Below are positions 10,906 through 23,230 of a stretch of 64,000 nt of DNA, one piece after another. Under the pieces are notes generated by a model, which saw only the letters and a program-made list of their open reading frames with translations, searched no databases and was not told the origin of the DNA. A program made the translations under genes and the position numbers. The first letter of the stretch is position 1. Every line of letters starts with the position of its first letter. Origin of the DNA: Adiantum capillus-veneris (Eukaryota > Streptophyta > Polypodiopsida > Polypodiales > Pteridaceae); the NCBI GenBank assembly GCA_014529385.2, contig CM043958.1:79879025-79943024 (forward strand), given 5' to 3'.

Positions 10906-13042
10906 AATACATGCATAGTCCATTGGTCATGCAGGTTGACATTGAAAAGGCCTTTGATATTGTTCTTTGTGATTACATTTCGGACACCATGCATCAGTTG
11001 GGATTTCGGCCTAGGCTTTCTCATGTAGTGTTTTTCTTATATGCACATAGTACTGCGGCAGGTTTCTTGGATGGCTTTGTCACGGACTCTTCGCCTTTGT
11101 GACGGTCTATCAAGCAAGGGTGTCCTCTCCTCGCTTTGATTTATGCAATCGCCACTCACCCTTTGCTTATGTTTTTGGATGTTCTGACTTCTACTGGTAG
11201 ATTGCATGGCCTGGTATATCATCTGGGCAACACTTTGCTTTCAGGCTCATGCGGACGATTGTTTGTTTATGCATTGTAGCCACTATGATGATGTGGAACA
11301 AATTATGCATGCTCTTCGCTTGTTTGGATTGGCGGCAAGCCTCAAAGTTAATTTCGTAAATCTAAGTTGCCCCCTTTGATTGAATATGATTGGCATAAGC
11401 TGTTGTGGCCAAGGGAGATTGTCCCTCCACACGTCATAGTTCGTCATTTGGGTTATCCCCTCGCTTGGTATGCGTCAGCTTCACAGAACACGGATCGGTT
11501 GCTCAACGTTTGTACTCCAAGTTAAATTATTGGACATTGTCCACTTGGCCTTTGCATGTACGACTCAAGATTTCCCAGTGCATTCTTATGGCTTATGTGT
11601 ATTTTTACTTGCCTCTATTATCATGCTCTTGGTCATGCTTGCATTCCCTTGTTGTCTACTATTTTGGAGCATTTTTGGCACACCTTAGCTCAGAGGAAGG
11701 GTCTCCAACTCTTATCTATGGACAAGTTGTGTTCTCCCAAGCGCCTTGGCAGGTTGAGGATTTTGGACTTGTGTAGTCATGTTTTGGCCTGGAAAGCTAC
11801 CCTATTGTCGATCTTGGTTGCACAACGACAACCTTGGTCGCTTATGGTATCGCAGTTGTGTGTGCAAATTGTCACTCCGTCCTTTGGTCATTGGCAGCCA
11901 ACCTATTGGGAGGTCATTTTTGGTAAGCTTGAAGGGCACATTCCCGGATGTCCCTATACTTCTTCTCTCATCGTTGATTGGAAGGCTGTCACATTGCATT
12001 TGGAATGGAATGGCTGGCAATTTTCTCTTAGCAATTCCCTCCGGTTGGAGAGCCTGCAGCATTGGAGCAAGGCTTTCTCTTTTAATTTGGTCCAGCGCTC
12101 TCCTGGTCAAGAATATTTTCGTTCTCAAAAAGGGATTTGCTAGGTGCATCAGATAGTAGATGACACCGGTCATGCTCTTTCGTTCTCTGCTGCGAGGTCT
12201 CTTTTTGGATTGGGGCCTCATTATTCTCCTCTTTGGCAAGAAATCCCCGGCATGCTTGCTGATCTCACATATTCCTCTTTGAATGAAGACTCTTGTTGTT
12301 CCGATTGGAATCTTGCCAATGTTAGCTTGGAATGCATTTCAACTGATAGTGTCTACGCTCTCTTGCAATCTGATGTGTGGATTGTGCGTCATGGTAATCA
12401 GTTGTGATCACTCTCCAATCGTTCCTTTGATGGAGGTGCACATTGTCTGCCATTTGGTAGTGCCATCTCCCTTTGAAGGAACATATTTTCTTGTGGCATT
12501 GTTTGGTGGGTGTTTTACCTATGGGCAGCACATTTCATACACGACATATTGCGCTTTCTTGTTGTTTCAAATGTCATGCAACGGAGGAGAATGTGCCACA
12601 CTTATTGTGGGATTTTCGTTGCTCCCAATCCTTCTTTCGAGAGGTGTCGGTTGCTCTTCAGTTCCGTTTTCCTTTCGCCACTTTTCATATACAATTTTGG
12701 CTTTTTGGGACGCTTAAGTCTCCATAGCCTCAATTTGCAATCCTTTTTGCTTGGGTCAAATTTTAGGGTATGTGGGCCATCATGCACTATCGCAACTTCT
12801 TGATGTTTCAAAGCATTGACGTTGCCCTGTTTCCCTATTTTAAACTCTCACTTGGCCAAGCGTTGCATTTCTTTTATGAGGCTAGGGATATTACTTTTGA
12901 TGCATATAGGATTTATTTTTTACTTTTTTTAGCCCTTAGAATGTCATAAAGCTCCGTTTTTTTTACCTCTTCTTTGATGTGGGTTTTCCTCGGTTTGAGG
13001 TTTCCCACTTGTAAATTAATCAAATCCAATTTACAAAAAAAA
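10906..13042 (+). pseudogene. 5'-truncated LINE (non-LTR retrotransposon) ORF2 remnant
   Basis: The frames, read with several shifts, give the reverse transcriptase of a plant L1-type LINE. Motif A is VDIEKAFD (about 10930), motif B is RSIKQGCPL (11100-11130) and motif C is HADD (about 11250). The thumb/connection part follows (VRHLGYPL, PKRLGRLRILDL), then a zf-RVT domain at 12473-12700 (HIFLWHCLVGVLPMGSTFHTR, C-x2-C and HLLWDF). A stop precedes RSIKQG. The end has a short A tract (13034-13042). The endonuclease and ORF1 are missing, which is typical of 5' truncation. No target duplication was found. Confidence 0.85.
12979..13008 (+). other. Predicted hairpin near the LINE 3' end
   Basis: GTGGG pairs with CCCAC and inside them CCTC pairs with GAGG, giving a compact stem about 26 bases before the A tract. 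Many LINE reverse transcriptases recognise a 3' stem-loop; this is a candidate by position. Confidence 0.45.
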
Positions 13043-14931
13043 GTGTGTGTGTTCTCTCTTTGAGCCTTACAGGTGCAAAATTATAGCCCCACTTAACCCA
13101 TTTATGTCCTATCAAGCAACAAGTAAAAGAGGAGACACAATATATGCAACCAAAAAACAAGCCCTTCCTTCACACCATCGCAAAACCAACCAACAAACTG
13201 TGCTTGGTAATAATTTGATTTATAATAGCTAGATTAAGTTTATCAGTCTCAAAGTGAAACGTACGTTGTTTCCGCGTTTGCCTTCCTCTGCTCTGTGCGT
13301 ACGGGTCGAAGGGCAGTTGCAGCGCTTGCATGAGGGTTGGGGGGCCCAATGGTGCATCGTCTAGAGGTCCTTTGGGTTGCATGCACAAAGATATGCACGA
13401 TTTGCAGGTGTAGAGTTTGCTAGGGAGGGGTGGCGTGGCCCAGGTACAGGTGAGAGCTTGGGCTGGCTCTCTCGACTATCCCGCCCAACCGGGCGAAGTG
13501 GGTAAGGTCAGGTCTGGACGTTTTTTTGGCCATCAAGCTTGGAGGCAGCCTGCCCCCTTTCGGTGGGCGAAGCGCCACCCTAGTTTGGAAGGACTTGCTG
13601 CGAGCGGTGATGTTTCGGTTACTCGTGTATGTTGCCCGGTTGCTAGGGGCGTTTCAGATGTCGACATGGGTGCTGGTATCTCAGGTGGAAGATGGTATGC
13701 ATGATGCTTGGCCTGTCCGATGTGGCTTTGTGGATGGGGCTCGAAGCTGGCGACGGAAGGTGGGATGGTGGCAGTATTCTACTGTCCGGTGGCAGTCTTC
13801 GGTGTTTGTGTCGCGACCCAAAAGGTGTATAGCTCACCTCAATAGCCTGTATGCATGGATTTTCGAGTTTGGCTGACTTTGGTTGGCGGTCTGATCGATC
13901 TGCCACTCTGTCGTGACTCCCCCGGAGTGCAATTGCATTGCTGGAATCTCGTTGGTGATGGAGTTTTTGGCTCCGCCCTTACTACGACGGTAGGCTCTCT
14001 TCTTCTCTCTAGCTTCGACAGGTTTTTTGTTCTCGGAGTTGTATGGGACAGGCTCTTTTGGTGGCAATGGAAGTGCCATGTGTGGCAGTCATTGAACTTT
14101 TAAATTGTTAATTGATGTGGAGAATAACATGGTCTTGGTCATGTTAATAACATGATTATGAACGCAATCTAAAGAAACATTGATAAGGTTAGCTTGGAGA
14201 GTAAGTAGGTTGGTTCGATGGGCATGTGGGGCATAATGACTAGCTTGGGGCCCGACATTGCCCCAAAAATATCCCAAATTTTGGGGGTACTTTTATCTAA
14301 AGGGATCCATTTGCTAAACTCTACTCCCTTTCTACTACATTAGAACAAAGGTATGTAGCTTGCAATGTATAAAGAAATCTAACCTAGTAATTTTTAATTA
14401 CACGACTAAAACCTTCAATCATTACTTCTAATGGTGGGTTGGATTGATTCTTGGATGGAAGCATTTAGGGAAATTTGAGGTCAGTGTTTTGTCTTTTAAT
14501 GTGGAGAGAGAGAGAGAGAGAGAGAGCTCAACCAATGAAATGAGGGCCTACATTATGGGATTCTTATTTTCTTCTCAAAAAATGGATTTCTAAAATGGTA
14601 GTTCTTTTTAAAATGACCTTGAGTAAGTGTCACTTTCTAAAGGTGAACGGGATTTTTTGGTGAGTTGTAGTCATGCTTTTACTTTTCATCTTATGGTTTG
14701 GTACTCTAGAAATTTCAATAGTTTAAATCTCTAGTTTTTGTCATTCATTGTATTGGGACTATTAAAATAAATATGTGTTGGTTTATTAAATGGTAAGAAA
14801 GTTGGTTTAAAAATAGGTCAATCTTGTACTCCAAAGTCACTAATTGAAATGGGCATTAGCTATAGGAATATGATGAAGGATGAAGGCTCCTCTTCCTCAC
14901 GACCTATTAATAAGAGGAAGGTGAAAGAAAT
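13043..14931. other. Non-coding stretch with a GC-richer block and a GA tract
   Basis: 13255-14105 is clearly richer in G and C than its surroundings and has frames up to 116 codons on both strands, but none shows a known domain. A GA microsatellite lies at 14504-14526. The rest is AT-rich and featureless. Confidence 0.6.
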
Positions 14932-15206
14932 TATACAGGAAAGCAAACTGCTAATATGGGCACTCGGGCGCAAGCATCATTCGGAGGATTGGTTTAGGAT
15001 TACTTATGCCTTGTTGACAGCAGATAGAATACCTGAGACGGGGGCAAACCTTGGCCATCGACGATAGGAGTGGCTGCCCTAATAACCATTGTAATTATGA
15101 TTCTTAGATGTTGTCATGGCTTAACATGAGCATGACAAAACCTTGTAATTTTTCGGTTGCTCAATATAATTTACTCACAATTGTGAGTTTTGCACACAAA
15201 AAAAAG
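14932..15206 (+). pseudogene. LINE 3'-end fragment
   Basis: The end of the coding frame (EIIQESKLLIWALGRKHHSEDW pattern) and the 3' untranslated region match the LINE tail at 33130-33455. Both end in an ACTCACAATTGTGAGT palindrome and an A tract. The sequence left of 14932 does not match the other copy, so the fragment is a short 5'-truncated insertion or a chimera. Confidence 0.8.
15173..15188 (+). other. Perfect 16-bp palindrome before the LINE A tract
   Basis: ACTCACAATTGTGAGT is its own reverse complement. It lies a few bases upstream of the poly-A end and recurs in the same place at 33420-33435. Confidence 0.9.
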
Positions 15207-17498
15207 AGAAAGGTGAAAGAAGAGAAGAAAGGTAATGGGTAGAAAAGTGGAACAAAGAGGAAGAAGACGAATAGAAGGAAGAGGAGGAATCAGTATCTAG
15301 GATTTCATCCTATCTCAAGAGAGTCCACCATGGTTGACAGACTTTTAGGTCCTAGAGGTGTAAGCTTAGAAAATAGCATAGAGTATGCTTTAGGTCAAGA
15401 CATGTTGCTATTAAAAAAAAGAAGATTGTATTGGAGACACAAGGTAGACTCAATTGCTATTTGAAATTGGTGATAAAATTGAAGGATTGTATTGAGAGCT
15501 ACATGAGGGTTTGTGTGGCTCAAATGAAAACACTTGTATTCCCTAAGAAATGAAAGACTTTAAAATGGGAGATTTTACTTAATTGGTACTCGTTTTTGTA
15601 TCAAAATGTTTGCTTCACAAAATGGATATTGCATGGCTTACATAAAAAACTTTGTTTTTAAAATTGTAATTTTTGTTTTATGTCATAGGGATCTTTCTTC
15701 TTGTGAATATGTTGTGGGGCTTTTTTAGGGGTTGATTGTCTCCCTTTTAAACTCTTTCTTGGAGTGACATGCTCCTTCTTCTCTTCCTTTGTTTTTCCTC
15801 TCTTCCTCCCCTTTGCCTCTACCTTTGTTTCTTTCTTTGGATCCCTCCTCCTTGCCTCTTCCTCTCCTATCTCTTTCATTGGCAGTTTCCTGTCTCTTTA
15901 TTTCAATCTTGCCTTATTTGCAAGGGGCGACTTGGTGTCTTTTCCTTTTGTTGGCCTCTTTTATGGATGTCTTTTTCCATCCCTTTTCCTTGATGTGCCT
16001 ACCTCCCCAATCTTCTTCTAAGTTTTTTGAACATCCTCTATCCCTGATGGATGGCAGTGGTTTCTTTATCTCAAGCATGTACTAGAGGATTCTTGCTTTG
16101 AACCATTAAACATGAATTTTAGGGTGGTAGTCTCTATTGATTAAGTTATAAGCAAACCAGTATTAGTGCACCTTAGCTTTTAACAAGCACACAAGCTATT
16201 GATCTTAGTACACAAGCTTTCAACAAGAGCCACATCTTACCCTCATGTCCTTATTCAACTTGGAAATTTCTATTGGCTATAACCTTCCAACCAAATGAGG
16301 ACGACTCTAGCTAGAAGGGAAAAAGGGGGAGGAAGGGGGAGGGACAAGAAAGTAAATGGTGAATGCTCACGAAACATGTGCATATGCTTTATTTTAGGAA
16401 AGATATGTTTAAAATATCCTGATTTATTTAGTAAAGAAATGCTTTACAATAGTGAAGACATTGTGTAAAGAATTTTATGTGATTCTTGGAGAATTCTTCT
16501 CCATGAAAAGAGTGGTCATAGTTATACAACTATCAGTGACCTTTGCCACCCTAATAGACTATAGCAGTAGCACTAGGACGACCATTGTACATATTCTCGT
16601 GTGTATATATTAGGATCTTTTTCTATTTGATCTCAAGTGCTAGCCAGTTGTATGGGCATTTGGTTGAGTGTATGGACCTCCATTTTTTTATGGTTGGGTG
16701 ATGTCTTCTTCCACCCATGTATATGGACGAGTCAAATTAGTATTAGTTTCTAACGTAGTTGGTCATGTTTGCTTCTGAAAGAATGCTTAGGTATTGTTTG
16801 TACGTATTGCTTTAAGGAAAGTTTTAAGGAAACAAATGAAATGAACCACTATTTTAAACTATCATAACCAGTGGTAATAATTAAACAAGAAGACCATGAT
16901 GTGAGTGTAGGACTGAACGTTGGTTAGCGATTTGTGGCAGTCAATATAAAGTGAGTTTGTAGAATTATGGATGCATGCCCTTGACTACCCTCATAAGCGC
17001 TCTCACATGCCATTTATGGTCTCTCGCAATTCGCTAGCGGGAGTTGCTCATTCAACCGTGCTAACTTAGTGATGCTCAAATTTTGTATTGATTTTGTGTG
17101 CTTATTTCTCAATAACCATAATTTCTTTGGAAGTATTTGGCTCTTAGATTTTGAGTATATGCCAAAGTATTACAAAAACTTTATTGAAACATTTTCATGG
17201 TAGTGTGAACATTTTTTGTGCGCATTGTTATATTGATTTTTGGTAGAAATTCTAGCAAAAATTTGCTATGAGTTATCATGCATTTTAGGTCTCCCCAATC
17301 TTAAAAAAATAAAAATTCCTTCAAAACATATTAAGTGCATAAGTGAAGGGTGAGTTCAAGAAGTCAAAAGAAGAATGAAGGTGGAAAGTCAAAAGACAAA
17401 CGAAGATGAAAAGTCAAAAGACTTCATATAGATGGGTGTTTCTTTGCTCTTTCATTTTTCTTTTAGCATTTTCTTCTAAGTTCTCTTAAGCATTTTCC

Positions 17499-17501
<3 letters not shown>
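15207..17501. other. Non-coding stretch
   Basis: Purine-rich at 15200-15290 and pyrimidine-rich at 15730-16020, which produces long low-complexity frames on both strands. No recognisable gene, LTR or other repeat. Confidence 0.6.

Positions 17502-17532
<31 letters not shown>
17502..17532. repeat. CT microsatellite
   Basis: An uninterrupted CT run of about 15 units in AT-rich DNA. Confidence 0.95.
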
Positions 17533-17534
<2 letters not shown>

Positions 17535-17689
17535 GCAATGTTGTATTCATATTTCTTAAGTAATATTATTATAAATCTATGTGCTTCGTCATTGCCTGTC
17601 GTTACGTGCTATAGATTAGCGTATGGATTTTTTTGTTTTTGAGTGAAATCTTTGAATAAGGAGCACCTTTTAAATTTTTTTGAAGCCAT

Positions 17690-18440
17690 TAAAAATACCT
17701 TTTAAAGGAATACCTTTAAAAGGTTATTCTTTTAGAAGGTAATTTAAAGGTATTCCTTAGTTAGGAATATCTTTTAACTACCTTTTAAAGGTATTCTTTT
17801 TCTTGAGGTATACCTTTAAATTATCTTTTAAAGGTTTACCTTTTAAAGGTATTCTTTTTATTAAGGTATACCTTTAAATTACCTTTTAAAAGTATTCCTT
17901 TAAAAGATAATTTAAAAGTATTCTAACTAAAGAATACCTTTAAATTACCTTTTAAAGGTATTCTTTTAAACTGCCTTTGAATTATCTTTTAAAGGTATTA
18001 CTTTTTAAAGGTAATTTAAAGATATTCCTAAGGAATACCTTTAAATCACCTTTTAAAGGAATAATTTAGAGGTATTCTTTTAAAAGATAATTTAAAGATA
18101 TTCCTTAGTTAGGAATACCTTTAAATTATTTCTTTAAAAGATAATTTAAAAGAAAGCCTTTAAAAGGTAATTTAAAGGTATTCCTAAAACTAAAGAATAC
18201 CTTTAAATTATCTTTCAAAGGTATTCCTTTAAAATACCTTTGAATTATCTTTTAAAGGTATTGTATTCCTTTAAAAAATAATCCTAAAATCTAAAGAATA
18301 CCTTTAAATTACCTTTCAAAGGTATTCCTTTAAAATACCTTTAAATTATCTTTTAAAGGTATTACATTTTAAAGGTAATTTAAAGGTATTTCTTTAAAAT
18401 ATTATTCCTTTAAAAGTTATTCCTTAATTTTAGGAATCTC
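17690..18440. repeat. AT-rich array of self-complementary AAGGTATTCC/TTTAAA repeats
   Basis: For about 750 bases the sequence is made of short words such as CCTTTAAATTACCTTTTAAA and GGTATTCCTTTAAAA and their reverse complements, in both orientations. The TTTAAA palindrome recurs dozens of times. Neighbouring blocks are inverted copies, so single strands could fold into long imperfect hairpins. There are no coding frames. The outer ends are themselves roughly inverted (AAGGAGCACCTTTTAAA near 17660; AAAAGTTATTCCTTAA near 18415), so it could be a foldback or MITE-like element. The class is not established. Confidence 0.8.
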
Positions 18441-19490
18441 ACAAACAAAGCAAAGGTAAAATGGGATTCACTAGCTCACATGTGCCAAGATGACTATATT
18501 TCTTGTCTCAACAAGCTCCAATAATGAGGGCGTTTACACACTACTGGGTAGGCGCTCACCCAAGTTTGGCGGTGGGCGGGCGTGCTTTACACACCAACCT
18601 GCCCAGTTTGAAATAAAAATTAAATAAACCATTGGCTTTTCAACAAAGCTTTCTCAGCCTATTGGTTGAGTCAGATGCTTGAGAACCTCAACAACGGACA
18701 GGGGAGTTTGGTTGTCCTTGTTTTTGGGCGCTGGTCCTTTTGCTCGACAGATCCGCATTCGCCAGTTGGAGTCCACGCGAGCGTGCCCAACGTTGGTTAC
18801 ACCGATGTGTAACTAGCATGAGCATCACAGTCTCATCGTAACGCCACAACTAGTTTGCCTTGATTGCTTCACTATGTATATGGTAAGAAGTAAAAAATTG
18901 ATAGTAGTGTGGATTTTACTGCATGGCATAGCTTTCGATGAAGGCTCCATAGCATCTTTCCTCAAAGATTTCGCCATAAGCTCTACGACCTCGCATCACA
19001 AATGAGATTTTGCATTAAAAAAAGTATGGATGTAAAAATTTCCACATTATAATAAAAACGGAGCAAGATGCATTTTGTGCATTTGCAATGCTTGTGCCAA
19101 AAAAAAAACCACACGTATGTATGGTGTGGAGCTGGCACAGTTCTCCACATTTATAAAGATACCGTAAGGAATGTGCCCTTCCCCCGCCACTTGTATCCCC
19201 TCCAGTGTTGAAGGGGGACTTATGCTTCTCCTTCGGTGTTAGAGGGACTTTTTATTGTAGAATATCATAATTGTACAAGGAAGAACTCATTACCAATGTT
19301 TAATAAAGACATGTATCATTCTACATTGCCATGTCTTGTTGTATTGTCCGTGTGTCCCTTTGTTGGGCATAACAAGTTGTTGTCACCTTCATCTGAAATC
19401 TTTTCAACAAAAATGATATAAATTCATTGCTTTATTGTATACATGATGTAATCTAAGAACTTTGACATCACATAGAGGAAATCAAAACAC
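18441..19490. other. Non-coding stretch
   Basis: No recognisable gene or repeat. The longest frame (19236-19421) has no known domain. Confidence 0.6.
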
Positions 19491-19499
19491 AAAATATGA

Positions 19500-21700
19500 G
19501 TGTACCTTTGCTATTCGTCGTCTGCATGAAGCACAATGCTGGATGGATCGGCTGTCAGACCTCTCTTGCGTTGCTGCATCACCTTCCCACCATTATGTGT
19601 TGCTCGACTTTTGCCAACATGTTGACTCTCACATTCACTTTTTCTATCATGCATACCAAAACCTACATTACTTTTGATGTCCGCGGTCTTAGGGTAGGTT
19701 GAATCTTCCAGATGGTCCCTGGTTGCCCTTGTGGAGAAAATCCTGCAATCAGGAGAGAGGCCATCGTTTCGTGTCCACCGAAAAGTACCCCTTTGGGCCA
19801 AATCTTGCAATCGGTGCATTCTAGCTCCGGATGGGAAGCTTTTCGAGAAGTTTTGGTGCTCTCTAAACTGCACCACATGGTTTCAAGATGCACGCGTACG
19901 TGATTGCATCAGGAGAGAGGCCCTCGATTTGCATCGACTAAAAACAACCTAAAGATTTATGCCCTACTCCTCTTGTGCATTTCCCACAATCGATACACTC
20001 CAAGAGATGATGTTCCGAACAAGAAGCTCCTCAAGCACTTTTTGTGCTTTCTGAAGTGCACCACATTTGGCATACATATCGTGCAAGGCATGCGAAGCAT
20101 GACATTTTTTGCAACAACCCTCGGACTAACAATATCAGAAGTGAATTTCTAAGTGCACCACATTTAGCAAACATGTCAACCTAGGCATTCCCAAGAATGA
20201 CATCTTTTTCAACATTTCCCGAATAACAATATCAGTGTGAATTTTTATGCACATATCAGCATCTTGTGTAGAGCCACATGCCTTCAAGATGCACGCGTAT
20301 GTGAGTGCATCAGGAGAGAGGCCATCACTTTGCATCCGCTAAAAACAACCTAGAGATTTTTGGTCTTGCTCATGTTGCACATATCCCGTAATCAATGCAC
20401 TCCAAGAGACGACATTCCAGACATAAATGTCCTCAAGTACTTTCTGTGCTCCCTAAAGTACAACAGATTTGGCCTACATATCAACAAAGGCATTGCGAAG
20501 CACGATAGTTTTTTGCAACAACCCGAGACTAACCATATCACAGTGAATTTTGAAGTCCATATTAGCATCGTGCATAGAGCCACATGCCTTCAAGATGCAC
20601 GCGTAGGTGATTTCATCTGGACAAAGGCCCTCACTTTGCATCCACTGAACATAGCCTAGAGCTTTTTGGCCCTGCTCTTGTGGTGCATATCTTGCAATCA
20701 GTGATTGGCATACATATCGACCAAGGCAGTGCAAAGTATGACATCATTTTTCAATAGCCTTTAACTAACAATACAATTGTGATTTTTTTGTGCCCACATC
20801 AGCATCTTGCATAGAGCCACATGCTTTCAAGATGCATACGTAGCTGATTGCATCTGGAAAGAGGCCCTCGCTTCGCATCTGCTGAAAACAGACTGGAGTT
20901 TTTTGGCCCTACCCTGTGTGGCAAATCCTTCAATCAGTGCATTCGAAGTGTCCAAACTCTGGAAAAAAAGCTCCTTGAGCACTTTTTGTGCTCTCTTAAG
21001 GGCACCACATTTAGCAAACACGTCAAACAAGGCATTGTGCACGATACCCTTTTTCAACAACCCTTGACTAACAATATGAGCAAGAATTTTCATGCCCATA
21101 TCAGTATCTTGCATAGAGCCACGTGCCTTCTAGATGCACGCGTATATGATTGCACCTGGAGAGAAGTCCTTGCTATGCATTGGTCGTTGGAATCAACCTG
21201 GAGCTCTCTGGCCCTGCTTCTGTTGTGCATATCCCGCAATCAATGCACGACATTCTGGACAAAAGGTCCTCAAGAGCTTTGTGTGCTTTACAAAATGCAC
21301 CACATTTGGCATACATATCGACCAAGGCGTTGCCAAGCACAACAATCTTTTGCAACAGCCCCTCAGTAATAGTATCAGAGTAGATTTTTAAGCCCATATC
21401 AACATCTTGCATAGAGTCGCATGCCTTCAAGATGCATGCGTAGGTGATTGCATATGGACAGAGGCCCTCGCCTTGCATTAGCATCTTGTGTAGAGCCACA
21501 TTAATTCATACGTAGGTGATTGCATTTGGAGAGAGCCCTCGCTTCGCATCTGCTGAAAACAGATTAGCACATCTCTTTTCAGCAACCTTAGACTAACAAT
21601 ATCATTGTGAATTTTTGTGTCTATATCAGCATCTTGCGTAGAGCCACAATGCGCATGCCTTTAAGATGCATGCGTAGGTGATTGCGTATGGGGATAGGCC
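19500..21700 (-). pseudogene. PPR pseudogene array, left part (downstream on the minus strand)
   Basis: The minus strand shows repeated PLS-class PPR triplets of about 300-315 bases (some 100-105 residues). Their parts read ITYACILKACGSMQDADM, LQKTIVLRNAFVDMYAKCG, and WNALIAGYA in degenerate form. Marker segments for the ACGS-x-QDADM part occur near 20269, 20568, 20804, 21104, 21402, 21482 and 21630. No frame exceeds about 120 codons; stops and small shifts interrupt every repeat. Intact PLS PPR proteins act in organelle RNA processing and editing. This one cannot make a full protein. No E or DYW domain was seen. Confidence 0.85.
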
Positions 21701-23230
21701 CTTGCTACCCACCAGCCGAAAACAACCCACACCTTCCTAGCCCTATCTAGGCTTATCTTGCAATCAGTGCATTCCACAAGATGAAATCTTGCACAGTAAC
21801 CTTGCCAAAGACTTGATAGGTGCACCGCACTTGACATACTTACTGACCAACATTTTCCCCAAGTATGCATTTTTTTCAAGTAACTCACTATCTCAAATAT
21901 CAGCATGAATGCTATTGCCTTGGTACAAAACCTTCTCCTTAGCACAGTCTTTAAGTGAGCTAACAAAAGAAAGACTAGTTCTCTTGCTCTTGAATTTTGC
22001 TTGTCTAACCTTTATTGTTGCTTGCTTGGGGGTGTTGCGAGAGAAAATGGATGTGTGTGGAGCAAGGCATTGCCAAGCACAACAAATTTTGCAAGAACCC
22101 TTTGCTAACAATATCAAAGCAAATATTTAAGCCCATATCAACATCTTGGGTAGAGCCACATGCCTCCATGCATAGGTGATTGCATCTCTGCTGAGCATAT
22201 CCTACAATCAGTGCGTTCCACAAGACTACGTCCCATACAGTAAGCACATCAAAGACTTGTTGCGCACTAGCAACACTTGACATACATACTGACCAACATT
22301 TTTCCAAGTATGCATTCTTTTCAAGTTACCCACTATCGCGAATATCAGCATCAATCCTAGTGCCTTGATACAGAAGGTCAAGATGCATGCGTATGTGATT
22401 ACATCTAGAGAGAAGCTCTTGCTTTGCATCCATTGAAAATAGCCTTGAGCTTTTTGGCCTGCTCTTGTTACACGCATCCCTCAATCAATGCACTCCAAGA
22501 GAAAACAATCCGGATAAAAAGCTCCTCAAGCACTTTTTGTGCTTTTTGAAGTGTCCCACATTCAGCATACATATCAAGCAAGGCATAGCAAATCACGAAA
22601 GTTTTTTGAAACAGCAGTGCATTCCAAGAGACGCTGTTTCAAACAAAAAGCCCCTCAAGCACTATTTATGCTTTCTCAAGTGCACCACATTTGGCATACA
22701 CATTGACCAAGGCAGTGCCGAGCACATCGGTTTTCAGTAGCCTCTGACTAACAATATCATCGTGAATATTTGTGTGCATATCAGCATCTTGCGTAGAGCC
22801 ACAATGCGCCTGCCTTTCAAATGCACGTGTAGGTGATTGCATCTGGAGACAGCAGGCCCTCACTATGCATCAGCTGAAAACAGCCCACAACTTCCTAGCC
22901 TTGTCTCAGTTGGGCATACCCTGCAATCAGTGCATTCCACAAGATGACATCTCGCATAGTAACATCGTCAAAGATTTTTTGTGCGGTGCACCGCACTTGA
23001 CATACATATTGACCAACAACTTTCCCAAGTATGCATTCTTTTCAAGTAACCAACCCACTATCACAAATATCAACATAACTGCTACTGCCTTGGTACAAAA
23101 CCTTCTCGTTAGCACAGTCTTTGAGTGAGCTCACAAAAGGAAGATTCATCTCGTTACTCTTTATTTTTGCTTGTGTAGCCTTTACTGTTGCTTGCTTGGC
23201 GACGTTTCAAGAGAAAACGGATGTGTGTGG
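21701..23230 (-). pseudogene. PPR pseudogene array, middle part with two copies of an N-terminal segment
   Basis: Near 21890-22070 the minus strand reads FVSSLKDCAKEKVLYQGNSI, the usual first motif of a PLS-type PPR protein. A diverged copy lies near 23080-23190. Each is followed downstream by LNKKNAYLGKLLVNMYVKCG-like repeats. So two PPR gene starts lie about 1.15 kb apart, as expected of duplicated genes or gene pieces. All frames are broken. Confidence 0.75.

Noticed and set aside
13417-13876. GC-rich frames of 95-116 codons as a gene
   Set aside because: Overlapping frames of similar length exist on both strands with no domain, no good start context and no splice-supported extension.
15658-15879. 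Lys/Glu-rich minus-strand frame
   Set aside because: It arises from a pyrimidine-rich plus strand that gives open frames in several phases, so the composition explains it.
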